Below, in pieces: positions 12,088 to 23,988 of a DNA stretch of 62,000 bases. Origin of the DNA: Gnetum montanum (taxonomy: Eukaryota > Streptophyta > Gnetopsida > Gnetales > Gnetaceae). The position numbers and the translations under genes are program-made. The stretch lies in assembly GCA_015680685.1 (NCBI GenBank), contig MNCI01011084.1, positions 142,585 to 204,584 of the forward strand. The letters run 5' to 3'. The notes under the pieces were generated by a model that saw nothing but the letters and a program-made list of their open reading frames with translations, ran no database searches and was not told the origin of the DNA. How positions within the stretch are numbered: the stretch's first letter is position 1; each line of letters starts with the position of its first letter.

Positions 12088-13995
12088 AACAAGTAGGATT
12101 AATAAATATTTTTCATTTTCTTTAATTTTACAACTTTTTGTTTTTCAGTTTTTCATTTTTCAACCTTCTTGTTTTATCTTTTTATCTTTTTTATGTTTTT
12201 CCGTTTTTGTAAGTAATCTCATCTATGAATAAAACACTCATGTGGATCGTTGGTTGAGGTGTGTTCTATGTTATCAAGTCTCGAGTGATCAATTATTTGA
12301 ATAGTGAGCCCATTACACCCACTCATCCATTCTACAAATAAGAGGGTCTGTTCAAGGGTACAGTGATATTCTTGACAATTTCAGAACTTAAAATTAATTT
12401 TGTATTCATTGTACCCAAAATGAAGAAGGATGGACCAAGAGGGAATGATTAGGATGTGACATCAAGGGGACTTGCGGATTCTCTTTGGTAACATCTGTGG
12501 GAGTTTTCATGCAACGTGGTTGTATTAAGATCCTTGTAGATCTAACAAAAAATGGGAGTAAGAATAATCAAAAGGGCACTCAAAAATCAAATGCTATTCT
12601 AGGGGGTCCCACTAGAAAGACATGCACCCATACCTAAAGGTTGGTGGCTTCTCTAGATCCAGTATTCAAAAAAAAGAAGAGAGAGAGAAAAAGAAAAAGA
12701 AAAGAAAAGAAAAGTGCCACAAAACAAAAGTCACTCCTCCCTTGAACAAAACACCAAGTGATCGTACGCCTTGTTGTTATGGTCCTCTCATACTTGCTCA
12801 TCATCAGATGAAACAATGCGATGTCACTAATTAGAGGAATGGACTTGATCCTGATCTTGGAATGACGGGTTAATGACACGTTAATCATGCTTTTCACATA
12901 GGATTCACTATGCCCTGGGTCAACTACCTCATGTCCCAATCTCTACAATCCCTTCTATACTTCATCTCATCTCACTGTTCGTATAATTGTAGCTCGTGTC
13001 CCATGTAGCATAGAATTTTCATCTCATTCCGGTGATAATTACATGTGTGTGTTTTGTGGAATTGGTGCAGATCACATTAAACCCTTCTAGTGCCCATGGA
13101 CACTTTAAGTGTGGTTACACAAGGGCATTATAGGTTGGAACCTACTTTGGGGAGGACCCACTTGTGTAATCTTTTGTAATCTTCACTTATGACATAGCTC
13201 TCACACACCACTTCTTACCCTCAGTATAATTTTAACAATTTTCTTTCCCTACTACTTCCCTCTAAACAATAACATTCCTATAAACCATCACATAACCTTT
13301 TTCTTACCACCCAAGGTTTTATTGATAAAATCCACATCATCATCATTAATTGTGCCTTTCAAATTCATGGAATTACCCTAGAACTCCTTCATAATACCCA
13401 ATGTCCTCATCTTACAACATTGATTTCAAGAAAATCCTTTAAAAATTTAGTACATTCTCTAAGTGCCCTAACTTTGATGAAAATATATATACGTGACCCC
13501 CCTGCAACACTTACCATCATTTTCCACTATTCACGTGGGGGAGTTTTTCAAATTTTTTCTCTATGACTTGTGATTGTGAGACCCTTGCTTTTATACCTAT
13601 ATCTCGCTCATTGGTACTCCGATTTTCATTTTGTTTGAACCTAATTGAACTCGAAGTGTTTAGCTTAGTCGTGGGTGAGGGGCACATGCTGAATAGCACA
13701 TAAATTTTTTGAAATTTTTTGAAATTCATCATCACCCAAAGGATATCTTTAAGGGTAATTAGTTGTAAAATTAAGAATAGAATGTGTTAAAAACAATTTC
13801 ATCCCCTTAGCTATACCAGAAAATTAAATGTGGAAATCACCTAAGCAAGAGGACTCAACATTATAATCTTTTGGGGACATGTTCTTCCAATAATTAACAT
13901 CACATGGAAATAAAGTAAATCTATTAAGGCAAGTAGTAAGGTATAACCTAACTTTGGTAACAACCTTACTAATGATTGGCCCCGTGTGATTGCAA
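12088..13995 (+). other. Non-coding spacer of E3 between gag and ORF2
   Basis: No long reading frame. It starts with a T-rich stretch, then blocks conserved in order with E4 and E6: aataaaacactcatgtgg, a gagcccattacacccactcat block, ttggggaggacccactt, and a ccctgcaacactt leader after a TATATATA run at about 13483. A predicted intron (13755-13995) ends at a degraded acceptor (AA instead of AG) immediately before the ORF2 ATG, with TACTAAT at 13967-13973. Confidence 0.65.
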
Positions 13996-14763
13996 ATGGC
14001 CCCGAAACATGGACAACAGGAAGGTCCTGCTCAAGGTGCAATCAAATGACCTAGGAGAGGTGAAGGACAAGTTCCTGCCGAACAACATGCAAAGCAGGAG
14101 GAATAATCATTTATTATCCACCAAGAAGACCCTGCTACTGTACAATCAAGGTAGGCTAAAGGAGGAGCTGCTGCAGTTTCTGAACAAGGACAATATCTCA
14201 CGTTGCCCCAGGATTGTGTTCAGACCATCCATGAAAGGTCCATATTCACTGTAGTGATCATGTAATTAAACTTTTGACCTTTCATAGAATTTTCTCTAGA
14301 GGCTATTGGGGATCACCTCAAAGGGTCCCCATTATGGCCTACCCTCTCTGAAAGCGGTGCCTAGTACTTAGGGGAAACGTACCAATTTTGGCACAACAAA
14401 GAAGAAGGCACCACAGTTAACATTTGTGGTGTGACTATTGATTTCTCTGTTCAATCCATTTTGGAAATATTAAACCTTCCGAATACAAGGCCAAAGGTTG
14501 CTCAAAACCAGCTAGACATGTTCAGAACCGAGCAACTTAATAAACTATTGACAGAGAATAAAAGGGTGGCAGAAGAAAAAGAGAAGGCTGACTGGGATGC
14601 CTCTATGGCACAAGTGCAAACTTACACGCATGCCAAGGCACTCAAGGCCTTACAAGAGAAGAAACTCCAGGCCATACTTTGACACCATCAAATTCCAATA
14701 CCTGGAGTGCAAGAAAAGGGAAAGACACCTATCGAGGAGCCACCACCACCAGGAGCTACATGA
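13996..14763 (+). pseudogene. ORF2 of E3, internally deleted
   Basis: Starts MAPK like E6. It keeps the first ~165 codons of the N-terminal domain (DHLKGSPLWP, YLGETYQFWHNKEEGTTVN, VTIDFSVQSILEILNLPN). It then jumps to a short coiled-coil piece (NQLDMFRTEQLNKLLTENKRV, KALKALQE) and directly to the C-terminus (KLQAIL ... EEPPPPGAT). Roughly 1.9 kb of coding sequence present in E6 is missing, apparently by at least two deletions. Several stops are present. Function is unknown; see the E6 copy. Confidence 0.8.
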
Positions 14764-14929
14764 GTTCCATCCAATTTTGTAATCATAGGATTTTCTTTTG
14801 TGTTGTGTCTCAATTTTGTTCTAACTCCACACTGTAGCATAAATCCATTCTAGCCAATCAATAATTGCATACCTATCCACTATGTAATCAATGGAGCTTG
14901 TTCTCACTATAACTCGAGGATGAGTTTTC

Positions 14930-14946
14930 ATTCAGTCGTGGGGGTA
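14930..14946 (+). other. Polypurine tract of E3
   Basis: tcagtcgtgggggta directly abuts the TGATGAG start of the 3' LTR. The same GTGGGGGTA or ATGGGGGTA sits at this place in E2, E4 and E6. Confidence 0.75.
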
Positions 14947-15760
14947 TGATGAGTCATGAATTTGCTGATAGTCGCGATAATGCACCTGCGATATCGCGTA
15001 CGTGATATCACAACCTGCCACTAGTTCTATAAATAAGAGGCGGCTCTCCCTTGTTTCACATCCAGTTTTAGTTCCATAGCAAAGCACTGGTAGATTTTCC
15101 CCTCCAGAGATAGAATAATTTCCCAATGTTTGCCCGCAGTGTGATGATTGTAATTGTACGACATCCTTTATTCGAGTGTGACGTACTTGGACATGCACAT
15201 GACCGAAAATAAAGATTGAGATTACTTCATCATTGCAGCATTCACTTAGTTTAATTAATTAATTATTTATTTGTTATTTATTGCTTTCTTAGCTAATCTC
15301 TCTTACCCTTATCTCCTAGTAATGTGGAATGAGTACGACTTAATCACAAGCATTAAAGTGTGACTACTTGGTAATCCAGTAGCATACCTAGGCCATGCGC
15401 TTGGTAATCCCAGTGGTAGTCATGCACGAGGTCCAAGATGTGTATGGATGATTAAGGAACAGATGCTCATCGCACTTAGGCTAGTTTAGATTTTCTCTTA
15501 CCTTTTCCACCTAGCTTAGTTAATATTACTTTCTATTTCCTTTAGGAGTAGCATTAGATTAGGACCACATCATACACCTCACTCTGGACTAAACCATACG
15601 TGATAAAGCTAATACTAGTCCAAGTGGGAAGATAGTGAACTGCGACCTAAGGATAACTATCTAGGTACGACAACTAGTCCATCTGTGGAGTTCGATCGAA
15701 TCACGCGTAAAAACGCTCGTATTCGTATGGTTGGGTGTAGGGGTAGCTCGCCACTCATCA
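14947..15760 (+). repeat. 3' LTR of E3
   Basis: TGATGAG...CTCATCA, 814 bp. A dyad at 14987-15010 is followed by TATAAATA at 15028-15035. Two copies of the ~35-bp sub-repeat (tggtaatcccagtggtag type) lie near 15360-15430. Confidence 0.9.
14987..15035 (+). promoter_or_regulatory. LTR core promoter of E3 with GATATC dyad
   Basis: GATATCGCGTACGTGATATC, a one-mismatch palindrome centred on GTAC, lies 18 bases upstream of TATAAATA. A degraded GTCGCGATAA half site lies further up. Confidence 0.65.
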
Positions 15761-16721
15761 ATATGGTAAAAAAGCAAGCACTGAAGAATTATGGATTGTT
15801 GAAAAATCTATTAATACCCATTCGTAGAAGAAAATAACATCTTCCCTTGTTCAAGATTGAAAAAAAAATAATTATGTTACAATTGTCTTGGAGCAAATAA
15901 CAATTTTTAATGCACAACTTTCCATTCCACCTATATTAAACAAGAGTAGCTTAAATCCTCTTCCTTTATGTAGGCAAATCATTTGCATAAGCTTCCTTGC
16001 TAGTTTTATTATTTACTCTATGAGAACTGTCACAACCCCTCCATAAGCCCTTGGTATTGTGTTGTGTTTGATGTTTAGAACATGATTTGATTACAAAGTT
16101 TTTTATAAAACTAAATTTTAATTCAAAAGTGTCCAAATCACTTTTCACTTTCCATTAAAGTCTTCATGTTAATAAAAAAGAAAAACTAAAGAAAAAAACA
16201 TTAGGAATTTACCTAAAGCATTAGCTATTGAATGATGTCACCTTGAATTGACAATGGAAGAAAAGTAGCTAGAGAATCTTTATAAAAAACCACATTACAT
16301 TAAAACTTCCAGATGGCATAAAGAATAAGAGGATGAAAGCAATGCTAAGTATGAAACAAAAATCCTTGAAGTTGAGGAGTGTCACCAAATAAAGCTTCAT
16401 CTAATCTTAGTTAAAAACCATGTCAAGATGTGCTACACCAAGTCTAAGAGCTACGAGCAAGGGGAAAACTAAAAAAACAATGGATGAATGTATCTTCCAT
16501 GTTGCAGAGAAAAGACTAAGATAGCATAAATCAAAGTACTATAAATAAACAATGAAACCAACTACAGAGAGGAGGTAGAAGAGCAAACAAGGAGGGAGAA
16601 AATGAAGAGAAACTTCAATCGTTACTCAATTATTAAGTAACTTTGTTGGAATCACTAATAACAACGTTACTCTAATGATAGTTACTTGGGATTTTACTAA
16701 AATGATAGTTACATTAAAAAG
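15761..16721 (-). mobile_element. B1: 3' part of an old gag element (outer half)
   Basis: The minus strand of about 16030-16721 matches the plus strand of 43300-43987, with the continuation beyond E4 (24792 onward). The stretch 15761-16030 has no second copy in the window but runs on without a break. No reading frame. AT-rich. Confidence 0.6.
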
Positions 16722-17519
16722 TGATGAGTCACCATTTTAGTTAACCGCGATATCACATACATGATATCGCAGCCTGTCTCCTCATCTATAAATAAGAGGT
16801 AGACAGTTTCGATAGGCAGTTTTTTGGTAAGTTTTAAGTGTTTTAGTTTTTAGTAGTTCTTTCTCTCAACCCTTTTCCTCCCAATGTATGCCCGCAGTGT
16901 GGTGATTGTAATTGTATGACATCCTTATTCGAGTGTGACGTACTTGGACACACACATGACCGACAATAAAGATCAAGATTACTTCATCATTACAACATTC
17001 ACTTAATTTAATTATTTATTTATTTAATTGTTGTTTACTACTTTCTTAGTTAATATCTCTTACCCTTAAACTCCTATTAAACGCGGAATGAGTATGACTT
17101 GATCATGAGCATTTAAGTGTGACTACTTGGTAACCCAGTAGCGTACCTAGGATCTACGCTTGGTAATCCCAATGGTAGTCATGCACGAGATCCAAGATGT
17201 GTACGAATGATTGAGGAACAGATGCTCATCGCACTTAGGCTAGCTTAGATTCTCCCTCACCCTTTCTCTCTTAGCTTAGTTAATATTATCTTCCATCGTC
17301 TTCAAGAGTAGCATTAGCATAGAAACACATCATACACCTCACTCTGGACTAAACCATACGTGAAAAAGTTAACACTAGTCTAGATGGGAAGATAGTGAAC
17401 TGCGACCTAAGCATAACTATCTAGATATCACAACTAGTCTGTCTGCGAAGTTTGACCAGATCATGCGTGAAACACTTGTATTCGTATGGTTGAGTGTATG
17501 GGTACCTCGCCACTCATCA
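16722..17519 (+). repeat. 5' LTR of E4
   Basis: TGATGAG...CTCATCA. Dyad 16746-16770, TATAAATA 16787-16794. It includes a ~35-bp sub-repeat (taacccagtagcgtacctaggatctacgc type). Confidence 0.92.
16746..16794 (+). promoter_or_regulatory. LTR core promoter of E4 (5' copy)
   Basis: GCGATATCACATACATGATATCGC-type dyad (two half sites about a central TAC) followed 16 bases later by TATAAATA. The 3' LTR copy (24012-24075) has three half sites. Confidence 0.65.
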
Positions 17520-17520
17520 T

Positions 17521-17538
17521 TGGCGTTGGCACCAGGGA
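17521..17538 (+). other. Primer binding site of E4, degraded tRNA-Asp type
   Basis: TGGCGTTGGCACCAGGGA, one base after the LTR. It aligns with the tRNA-Asp complement with five mismatches. Confidence 0.6.
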
Positions 17539-17660
17539 CACTGCTAGTTATCTAGGTTAGTTATATCATACAAGGTCGCTGTATAAGAATTAATGATATA
17601 TCTTTTAGGATGAAATAATTATAACAAGTCACATATAAATTCACACACTATTGCACAACC

Positions 17661-19295
17661 TTGCCTCTCCTACAAGACTACGATAATGCCATATCTAGTG
17701 AGAAAATTCATTGGACAACCAACAAATTATATGACAATGAAGATTGGAGTACGCAACCTGAGGTGGGAGTTTCTTATAAATGTAAACAAAGACAACATCG
17801 TTCCAACACACAAAAGCATAACTTACAAGATGACAATGAACCCCTACTAGCCACTACAAGCCTAACGCAATTACAAGAGGCTGTTCGAATCTCCCATAGG
17901 CATCGTAAAGAGAGCTGCTTACCTAGGCTCGATTTAAATAATTTTTTCAATTTTTTAAAAGGCTATGACTTAGATTTGCAACAACATTTACAAACCTTCT
18001 ACGATGCCTATACATGGAACAACATTGATAACGATTGGCAAAAACTCAAGCTCTTTCCTATGACACTCATTGGCCAAGCAAAAGTATGGTATAGATCGTT
18101 AAAACCAAATTCAATACAATGTTGGCCAACAATGGTAGAACTCTTTAGCAAAAGATATCAAACCAACGCAAGAGTGTTAGCCTTGAGGAAACAAATCCAA
18201 GAGTGGAAACAAGCGCAACATGAACCCTTGGACATGGCCTTAGAAAGATATTATGCACTGTTAAACAACTGTCTGGGCCATGAGTTCTCCAAGAAAAGGC
18301 TAATGTGCCATATCATTGATGGGCTTCGTGATGAAATAAGAGAGACCCTACGGATGTATGCCCAAGGTCAACTATACAAACTACAAACCCATCAAGTCCA
18401 AGAGCTTATTAAGTGGGTAGAAAAAGAGGAAGGAGAAATGGCTAGATGGGAGAGTGTTGAAAAACATCAATGGGACCCAAATCTCAACTTAACAAAGGTC
18501 CATGATCATAAAAAGAAGAAATCAACCTACCATAAGGAGAAAGAACCATCTTTGCCAGTACAAAAATCATTAGAGGAAGTTGAGGCAAAGATTAATAAGA
18601 TGTTGGAATGGACGCATAAAAAGTGTGGAGAATATATTGATATTATTAGAGATAGAGTTCTGACAACCCGAGAAATAGGACAAAATATCATTAGACAATC
18701 AGAAAGAAGGTACAAAGGAAATAAGAGCTCAACTGCCAATCATACATATGAATGCAAAATTTGCTTGTACAATCACCCCAAGGGCCAATGCCCAATATTG
18801 TTACATTTATATGAGCATTGGGAAAACACGTTACACCTAGAGATTGTATAGAGATACTCTGTTCGATCATAGTGGAAACAATCCCAGTTGTGGGGGAAGC
18901 CACCCCTCAATTGGAGACACCCTTCGTATCATCCGAATCTAAATGCTTACCTAGTTCAACATCCTATTTCCCCAACTGGGTCAACATACTCTATCTCACC
19001 ACATTACCATTCTCCTCAATACTATCAGCCCATGTGCTCAACACAACCACCACCTTGTGCACCTCACACTTCTCCTAATTTTCAACATTCTCATCCTTTC
19101 CCTCCTTCTACATCGCCACCAATTGTTCCTAAGGTGTCTGCACCACAAAAACAACCCATGAACGTTACTTGTGCTACTATTGCCAATAGCAGTGAGAGAC
19201 CTCAGAAACATCAAAGGCGTCCCTTCTTTAGAAATGACCATAGGAAGGGACAACAAAATTCCAAGACCACTGCATTCTCCAACTCAACACAATAA
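17661..19295 (+). pseudogene. gag of E4, almost open, 3' tail deleted
   Basis: 545 codons in one frame with a single internal stop, TAG at 18849, where E6 has a CAG codon. The start aligned with E3 and E6 (MPLLQ) is TTG here. Layout: an acidic N-terminal region to about residue 80; the gag core (about 88-265: GYDLDLQQHL, WQKLKLFPMTLIGQAKVWY, LRKQIQEWKQAQHEPLDMAL, LMCHIIDGLRDE); a Lys-rich stretch with coiled-coil character; a zinc knuckle CX2CX3HX4C at 365-377 (CKICLYNHPKGQC); and a Pro/His/Ser-rich tail. The tail stops about 180 codons before the E3/E6 end because a deletion joins it to the spacer at aataaaacactc. The capsid-like role is inferred from family; Athila/Tat-like is the best fit. 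Confidence 0.88.
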
Positions 19296-20522
19296 AACAC
19301 TCATGTGGCTCGTTGCTTGAGCTGTGTTCTATGTCATTGAGACTTGAGTGGTCAATTATTTGGACAGTGAGCCCATTACACCCACTCATCCACTCTACAA
19401 ATAATAGGTTCTATTCAAGGGTACAGTGAATTTCTTGACATCCTTGAACTTAAAATTAAAATTCATTTTGTGTTCATTGTGCCTAGAATGAAGAAGGATG
19501 GACCAAGAGGGTATGATTAGGGTGTGACATCAAGGGGACTTGTGGATTCTCTTTGGTGATGTCTATGGGAGTTATCATGCAATGTGGTTGTACTAAGATC
19601 CTTGTAGATCTAACGAAAAATGGGAGTAAGAGTAATCAAAATGGCACTCAAAAATCTAATGCTATTATAGGGGGTTCCCACTGGAAAGAATGCACCCATC
19701 CCTAAAGGTTGGCAGCTTCTCTGGATTCAATAATTGAAAAAAAAAGTGCCACAAAGCAAAAATCATTCCTCCCTTGAGTAAAATGCCAAGTGATCATCTG
19801 CCTTGTTTTTTTGGTACTCTCATAGTTTTTGATCATGGGATGAAACAATGTAGTGTCACTGATTAGAGGAATGAACTTGGTCCTGATCTTGGAACGACGG
19901 GTTAATGGCACATTAATCATGCTTTACACATAGGATTCATTGTTTCCTAGGTCGATTACCTCATGTCCTAATCTCTACAATCCCTTCTATACCCCGTCTC
20001 ATCTCGCTGTTCATGTAATTGTTTCTTGTGTCTCGTGTAGCATAGAATTCTTACCTCATTCCGGTGATATTTACATGGGTGTGTTTTGTGGAATTAGTGT
20101 GGATTACATTTAACCCTTTTAGTGCCCATAGACACTTTTAAGTGTGGTTACACAAGGGCAATATAGGTTGAAACCTGCTTTGGGGAGGACCCACTTGTGT
20201 CATATTTTGTAATTCTAACTTATGACATAGCTCACACACACCATTTCTTACCCTTAGCATATTTTCTACGATATTCTTTCCCTACTAATATCCCTCTAAA
20301 TTCCAATGTTCCTATGTACCATCACATGGCCTTTTTCTCTCACTTACCACTTGAGGCCTTATCGATCAATTCCACCCACATATAATTATTCGTGACTTCA
20401 AAACTATCTAAATTACCCTAGAACCCTTTAACACATGCCCACATGTCCTTAATTTCAACTTTTAATTCCAAAAAAACTTTCAAAATTTGGTAGTTTTCCC
20501 TCAGCCTAAACATCAATAGGCC

Positions 20523-20552
20523 ACAATATCACGTCACATTAAACTATAAATA
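20523..20552 (+). promoter_or_regulatory. Putative internal promoter of E4 upstream of ORF2
   Basis: acaatatcacgtcac (one degraded dyad half) and TATAAATA at 20545-20552 occupy the place of the strong dyad/TATA module in E6 (56066-56159). It is weaker here, having lost the paired half site. Confidence 0.45.
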
Positions 20553-20556
20553 TGTG

Positions 20557-20557
<1 letters not shown>

Positions 20558-20588
<31 letters not shown>
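20558..20588 (+). repeat. C31 homopolymer
   Basis: Thirty-one C in a row just after the internal TATA box. The same place has six C in E3 and five in E6. Real slippage or an assembly/base-calling artefact are both possible. Confidence 0.95.
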
Positions 20589-20833
20589 TGGCCACAACAC
20601 TTAACATCATTTTCCACAATTCATGCAGGGAAGTTTTTTGAATTTTTCTCTATGACTTGCGATTGTGAAACCCTTGCTTTTCTACCTATATCTCACTTGC
20701 TGGTACTCAGATTTTCATTCCGTCTGAACCTACTTGAACCCAGAGTGTTCAGCTTAGTCATGGGGGAGGGACACATGCCAAATAGTGAATAATGTTTTTG
20801 GAATTTTTCATCGTCCAAAGGACATTATCAAGG

Positions 20834-21056
20834 GTAATTAGTTATAATACTAAGGATAGTTGTGCCAAAAATAATTTCATATCCTTAGGTACATCGGGAA
20901 ACTAAAATTGGAAACCACCTAAGCAAAAAGGACTCACTATTATAATCTTTCAGGAAATATCACATAGAGATAAAATAAAATTAATTAAGGTAAGAAATAA
21001 GATATAACTTAACTTTGAAAACAACCTTACTAACACTTGGCCCCGTGTGATTGTAG
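20834..21056 (+). other. Predicted intron in the ORF2 leader of E4
   Basis: Donor AAGG|GTAATT, TACTAAC at 21028-21034, and AG at 21055-21056, 23 bases after the branch A and directly before the ATG. Equivalent signals: E6 55814-55596 (minus) and E3 13755-13995 (acceptor mutated). E2 keeps the acceptor only. Confidence 0.55.
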
Positions 21057-23832
21057 ATGGCCCTGAAACGTGGACAACAGGAAGGTCCTACTTAAGGTGG
21101 AAGCAAACAACCTAGGAGAGGTGAAGAATAAGTCCCTACTGGATAACATGCAGAGTAGGAGGAACAATCATTTAGCTTTCATCAAGAAGACCCTACTACT
21201 GTACAGTCTAGGCAGGTAGAAGGAGGAGCTGCTGCAACACCTGAACAGGGACAACATCTCACGTTGCCCCAGGATTGTGCTCAGGCTATCCACGAAAGGT
21301 CCATATTCACTGCAGTGATTGTGGAATTAAATTTTGAATATTTTGTATATTTTTCTCCTAAGGCTATTAGGGACCACCTCAAAGGCTCTCCCTTATGGCC
21401 TATCCTCTCTGCAAGCAGTGCTTGTTACCTAGGGGAAATGTACCAGTTTTGGCACAACAGAGAACAAGGCATCACCATCAACATTTGTGGTTTGATAGTT
21501 GATTTCTTTATGCAAGCATTTCAAAAGTATTAAACCTTCTGAATACAGGGCCAAAGGTTGCTTAGTTATCCACTCGTTCAAACCCTAACACATGATGAGT
21601 TTGGTTGGAGAGGGCATATGGCAAGGATAAGACATTTGGAGAGTTGAGGACGGAAGAGAGGATCTATTTCAAAATTGAAACGTATCACCTCTTCCCCATG
21701 AAGGACCTAAAAAGGATTTCAACATATGTGGCAAGGGGATGTGTAGTGCTGATGGGAAAGGTTAATGCTAACATGCCTCATCTATATTTCACAGAGATCC
21801 TAAGGCAGTTTAAAGAATGAAAGACAAGGAAGTTTGCCTTACCCTTCCCTTGTCTTATCAGGAAGTTGTACCAACGTGCTGGTATCAGAGGATACACTAA
21901 TGATGTCCTCCAAAAATCCCAGAATGCTTCATATGCTGAATTGTTAAAGCCACCAGCTGTAAGGAAAATCACTGGTGAAATGCTGGGACCAGAACAAGAA
22001 AAAGAATAGATGGCTAGATCAACTACAACTCAACTTGTAGGACCCAGCCAACTTCCAAGTACAGGACCCAACCAACAATAGGAAGCAGGGCCTAGCACAG
22101 GCCAAGATAAACCACCGCTATCACAAGATTACAGACCATCTCTGAGCCATCGCTGAGACGGTCAGTTGGGGAAGTCGTGATGATGAAAATCTCTTCCACG
22201 TCATTGACGATGCCATACAGACCATGGTTTCTTTGGATCATGCAAGGGGTGAGGTGTCCATCCACACAGGAGGAGGGGAAAGTACTTGATAACAACAGAT
22301 CTTGGAAAGCGCTGTATCTTTCCAAGTGCAATTAGAAATAGTGAAGGGGCCACAATGGTGGTCATGCAGCACCAAGATGTAGTGGGAGTCACAGAAGTGA
22401 TCGCAGACCACATTAAAGAATCGTTCAATGTACTTGTTGTACCATCGATAGATCTCACAGGACCATGGGATGCTCAAACTTTGGCCAGAACCTTAATGAC
22501 TCCTGTAGAACATGAGGATGCACTTGATCGATTGCTACAAATAGGACAAGTAATGATGTCCCTATTTGACATCCCTCAAGATGTTACAGCAATTTAATCA
22601 GACCTCATTTCCACTAAGGGGAAGCTAGTCTTGACAGAGGTGAGGGTTGAGCATGCTGAAGCAGAGGTGTAGAAATTACAAGAAAAGCTCGTGGTCCTAT
22701 AAGCAGCACAGTGAGACCCTTTGCAATTTGTTCCCACAAACCAGCTGGACAGTTTCAAAACTGAGCAACTAGCCAAACTACTAATGGAGAATAAGAAGGT
22801 GGTTGAAGAAAAAGAGAAAGTTGTTTGGGATGCCTCTATAGCACAGGCGCACACTCATGCGCATACCAAGGCACTCAAGGCCTTACAAGAGGAAAACAAG
22901 TAGCTTGTTGCCAACAACCTTTGGTTGACCTCTATGGAGAAGCAAAAGAATGTTCTTGAAGAACACTTTCATCAGTTGCAAGAACAATTCATCCAAGTTA
23001 ACCAGGACATAAGCCATTTAGCCAAGGAGAATCGAAACCTCTCAATGGAGGAGGTACACACCATCTGCCAAAAGAAAGCTATCGAAATAAGCGTGTGGAA
23101 AAATGAGGCTAAACGACATGAAAAGCTAAAGAAGCACTTCCGGGACCAAATGGGGATGTACAAATAGATCCTTGAGAAGGAGATCCATATGGCCAAGGCC
23201 CACTTCAATGCTATGAGTGCTCACCACATTGACTGGCAGGCCATATTGGACACATATGCCTTTGCCCCCAGGCGGAAGTTAAGAACTGGGACCTGCAGAT
23301 CCAGGATCTTACAGAATACATGGAGTTGGCAAATCTGCGGTATGCTAACCTTGCCATGTTAATAGCAGGGTGCCCAAGGACAGAGCTCAAACAATAGGTA
23401 GCTACCACCTATAGCAAATATGAAACAGAATTTGTAGAATGCAAGAAGATATTGCAAAAACTAGAGATTGCAAATTCTGAACTTGAGGTGGTGAAAGCAA
23501 GCTACCAAGGACAAAAAGGTGTCGTAATAGATTTGGCTTGACGGCTTGCATATTTTCAAGAATACAAAGACAAAGCCAGAGCCTACAAGGAGGAACGACT
23601 GGTGTTTGCGGCTTGGTACATCAAGGCAAATCAAATATTTTCGCAACTACCCTACCCATGGGAGGTACTAAATCCATCAAACATCAGAACATTAGCATGG
23701 ATGGCATAGGATCCCTGGACCAAAGAGGAGAAACTCCAGGCCATACTTCAATGCCATCAAGTCCCAAGACATGGAGCACAAGATAAGGGGAAAGCACCTA
23801 TGGAGGAGCCATCACCACCAGGAACTACATGA
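21057..23832 (+). pseudogene. ORF2 of E4, full length but frameshifted
   Basis: Aligns over its length with the 930-codon ORF2 of E6. N-terminal domain: VIVELNFEYF, DHLKGSPLWPIL, YLGEMYQFWHN, ERIYFKIETYHLFPMK, ANMPHLYFTEILRQFKE, KFALPFPCLIRKLYQRAGI. A Gln/Pro-rich linker follows, then a long coiled coil (about 22300-23650) and the C-terminal KLQAILQCHQ...EEPSPPGTT. Several frameshifts and stops. Two stops (TAA before AAQ at about 22699 and TAG after EENK at about 22903) are also present in E6. It keeps a CAA where E3 and E6 have a stop after AIL, which shows the true C-terminus. Function unknown; PF20167-like family is my best guess. Confidence 0.8.
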
Positions 23833-23969
23833 GTTCCACCAGTCTTGTAGCTGTAGAATTTCCTTTCGCATTTTTTGTGTTGTGTCTCAATTTTGTTTTG
23901 ATTCCACACTGCGGCATAAACCCATTCTCACAATGGAGCTTGTTCTCACTATAGCTCGAGGACGAGTTT

Positions 23970-23988
23970 TCATTTAGTCATGGGGGTA
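23970..23988 (+). other. Polypurine tract of E4
   Basis: atttagtcatgggggta directly before the 3' LTR. Confidence 0.75.

Larger units (their letters stand above)
2520..15760 (+). mobile_element. E3: non-autonomous gag/ORF2 LTR element, interrupted by E1 and E2
   Basis: Order: remnant of 5' LTR, tRNA-Asp-type primer site, gag (split by E2), non-coding spacer, shortened ORF2, polypurine tract, complete 3' LTR. No protease, reverse transcriptase or integrase motif is visible. The first part of the 5' LTR lies beyond E1 outside the window, so the target duplication cannot be checked. The 3' flank starts ATATG. E3 is older than E1 and E2 because both are inside it. Confidence 0.85.
19296..21056 (+). 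other. Non-coding spacer of E4 between gag and ORF2
   Basis: No long reading frame. Conserved blocks match E3 and E6. Contains a single GATATC-like half site and TATAAATA (20523-20552), a run of 31 C, a 5'-leader-like stretch, and a predicted 223-base intron (20834-21056) with donor AAGG|GTAATT, branch TACTAAC and acceptor tgattgtag next to the ORF2 ATG. Confidence 0.65.
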
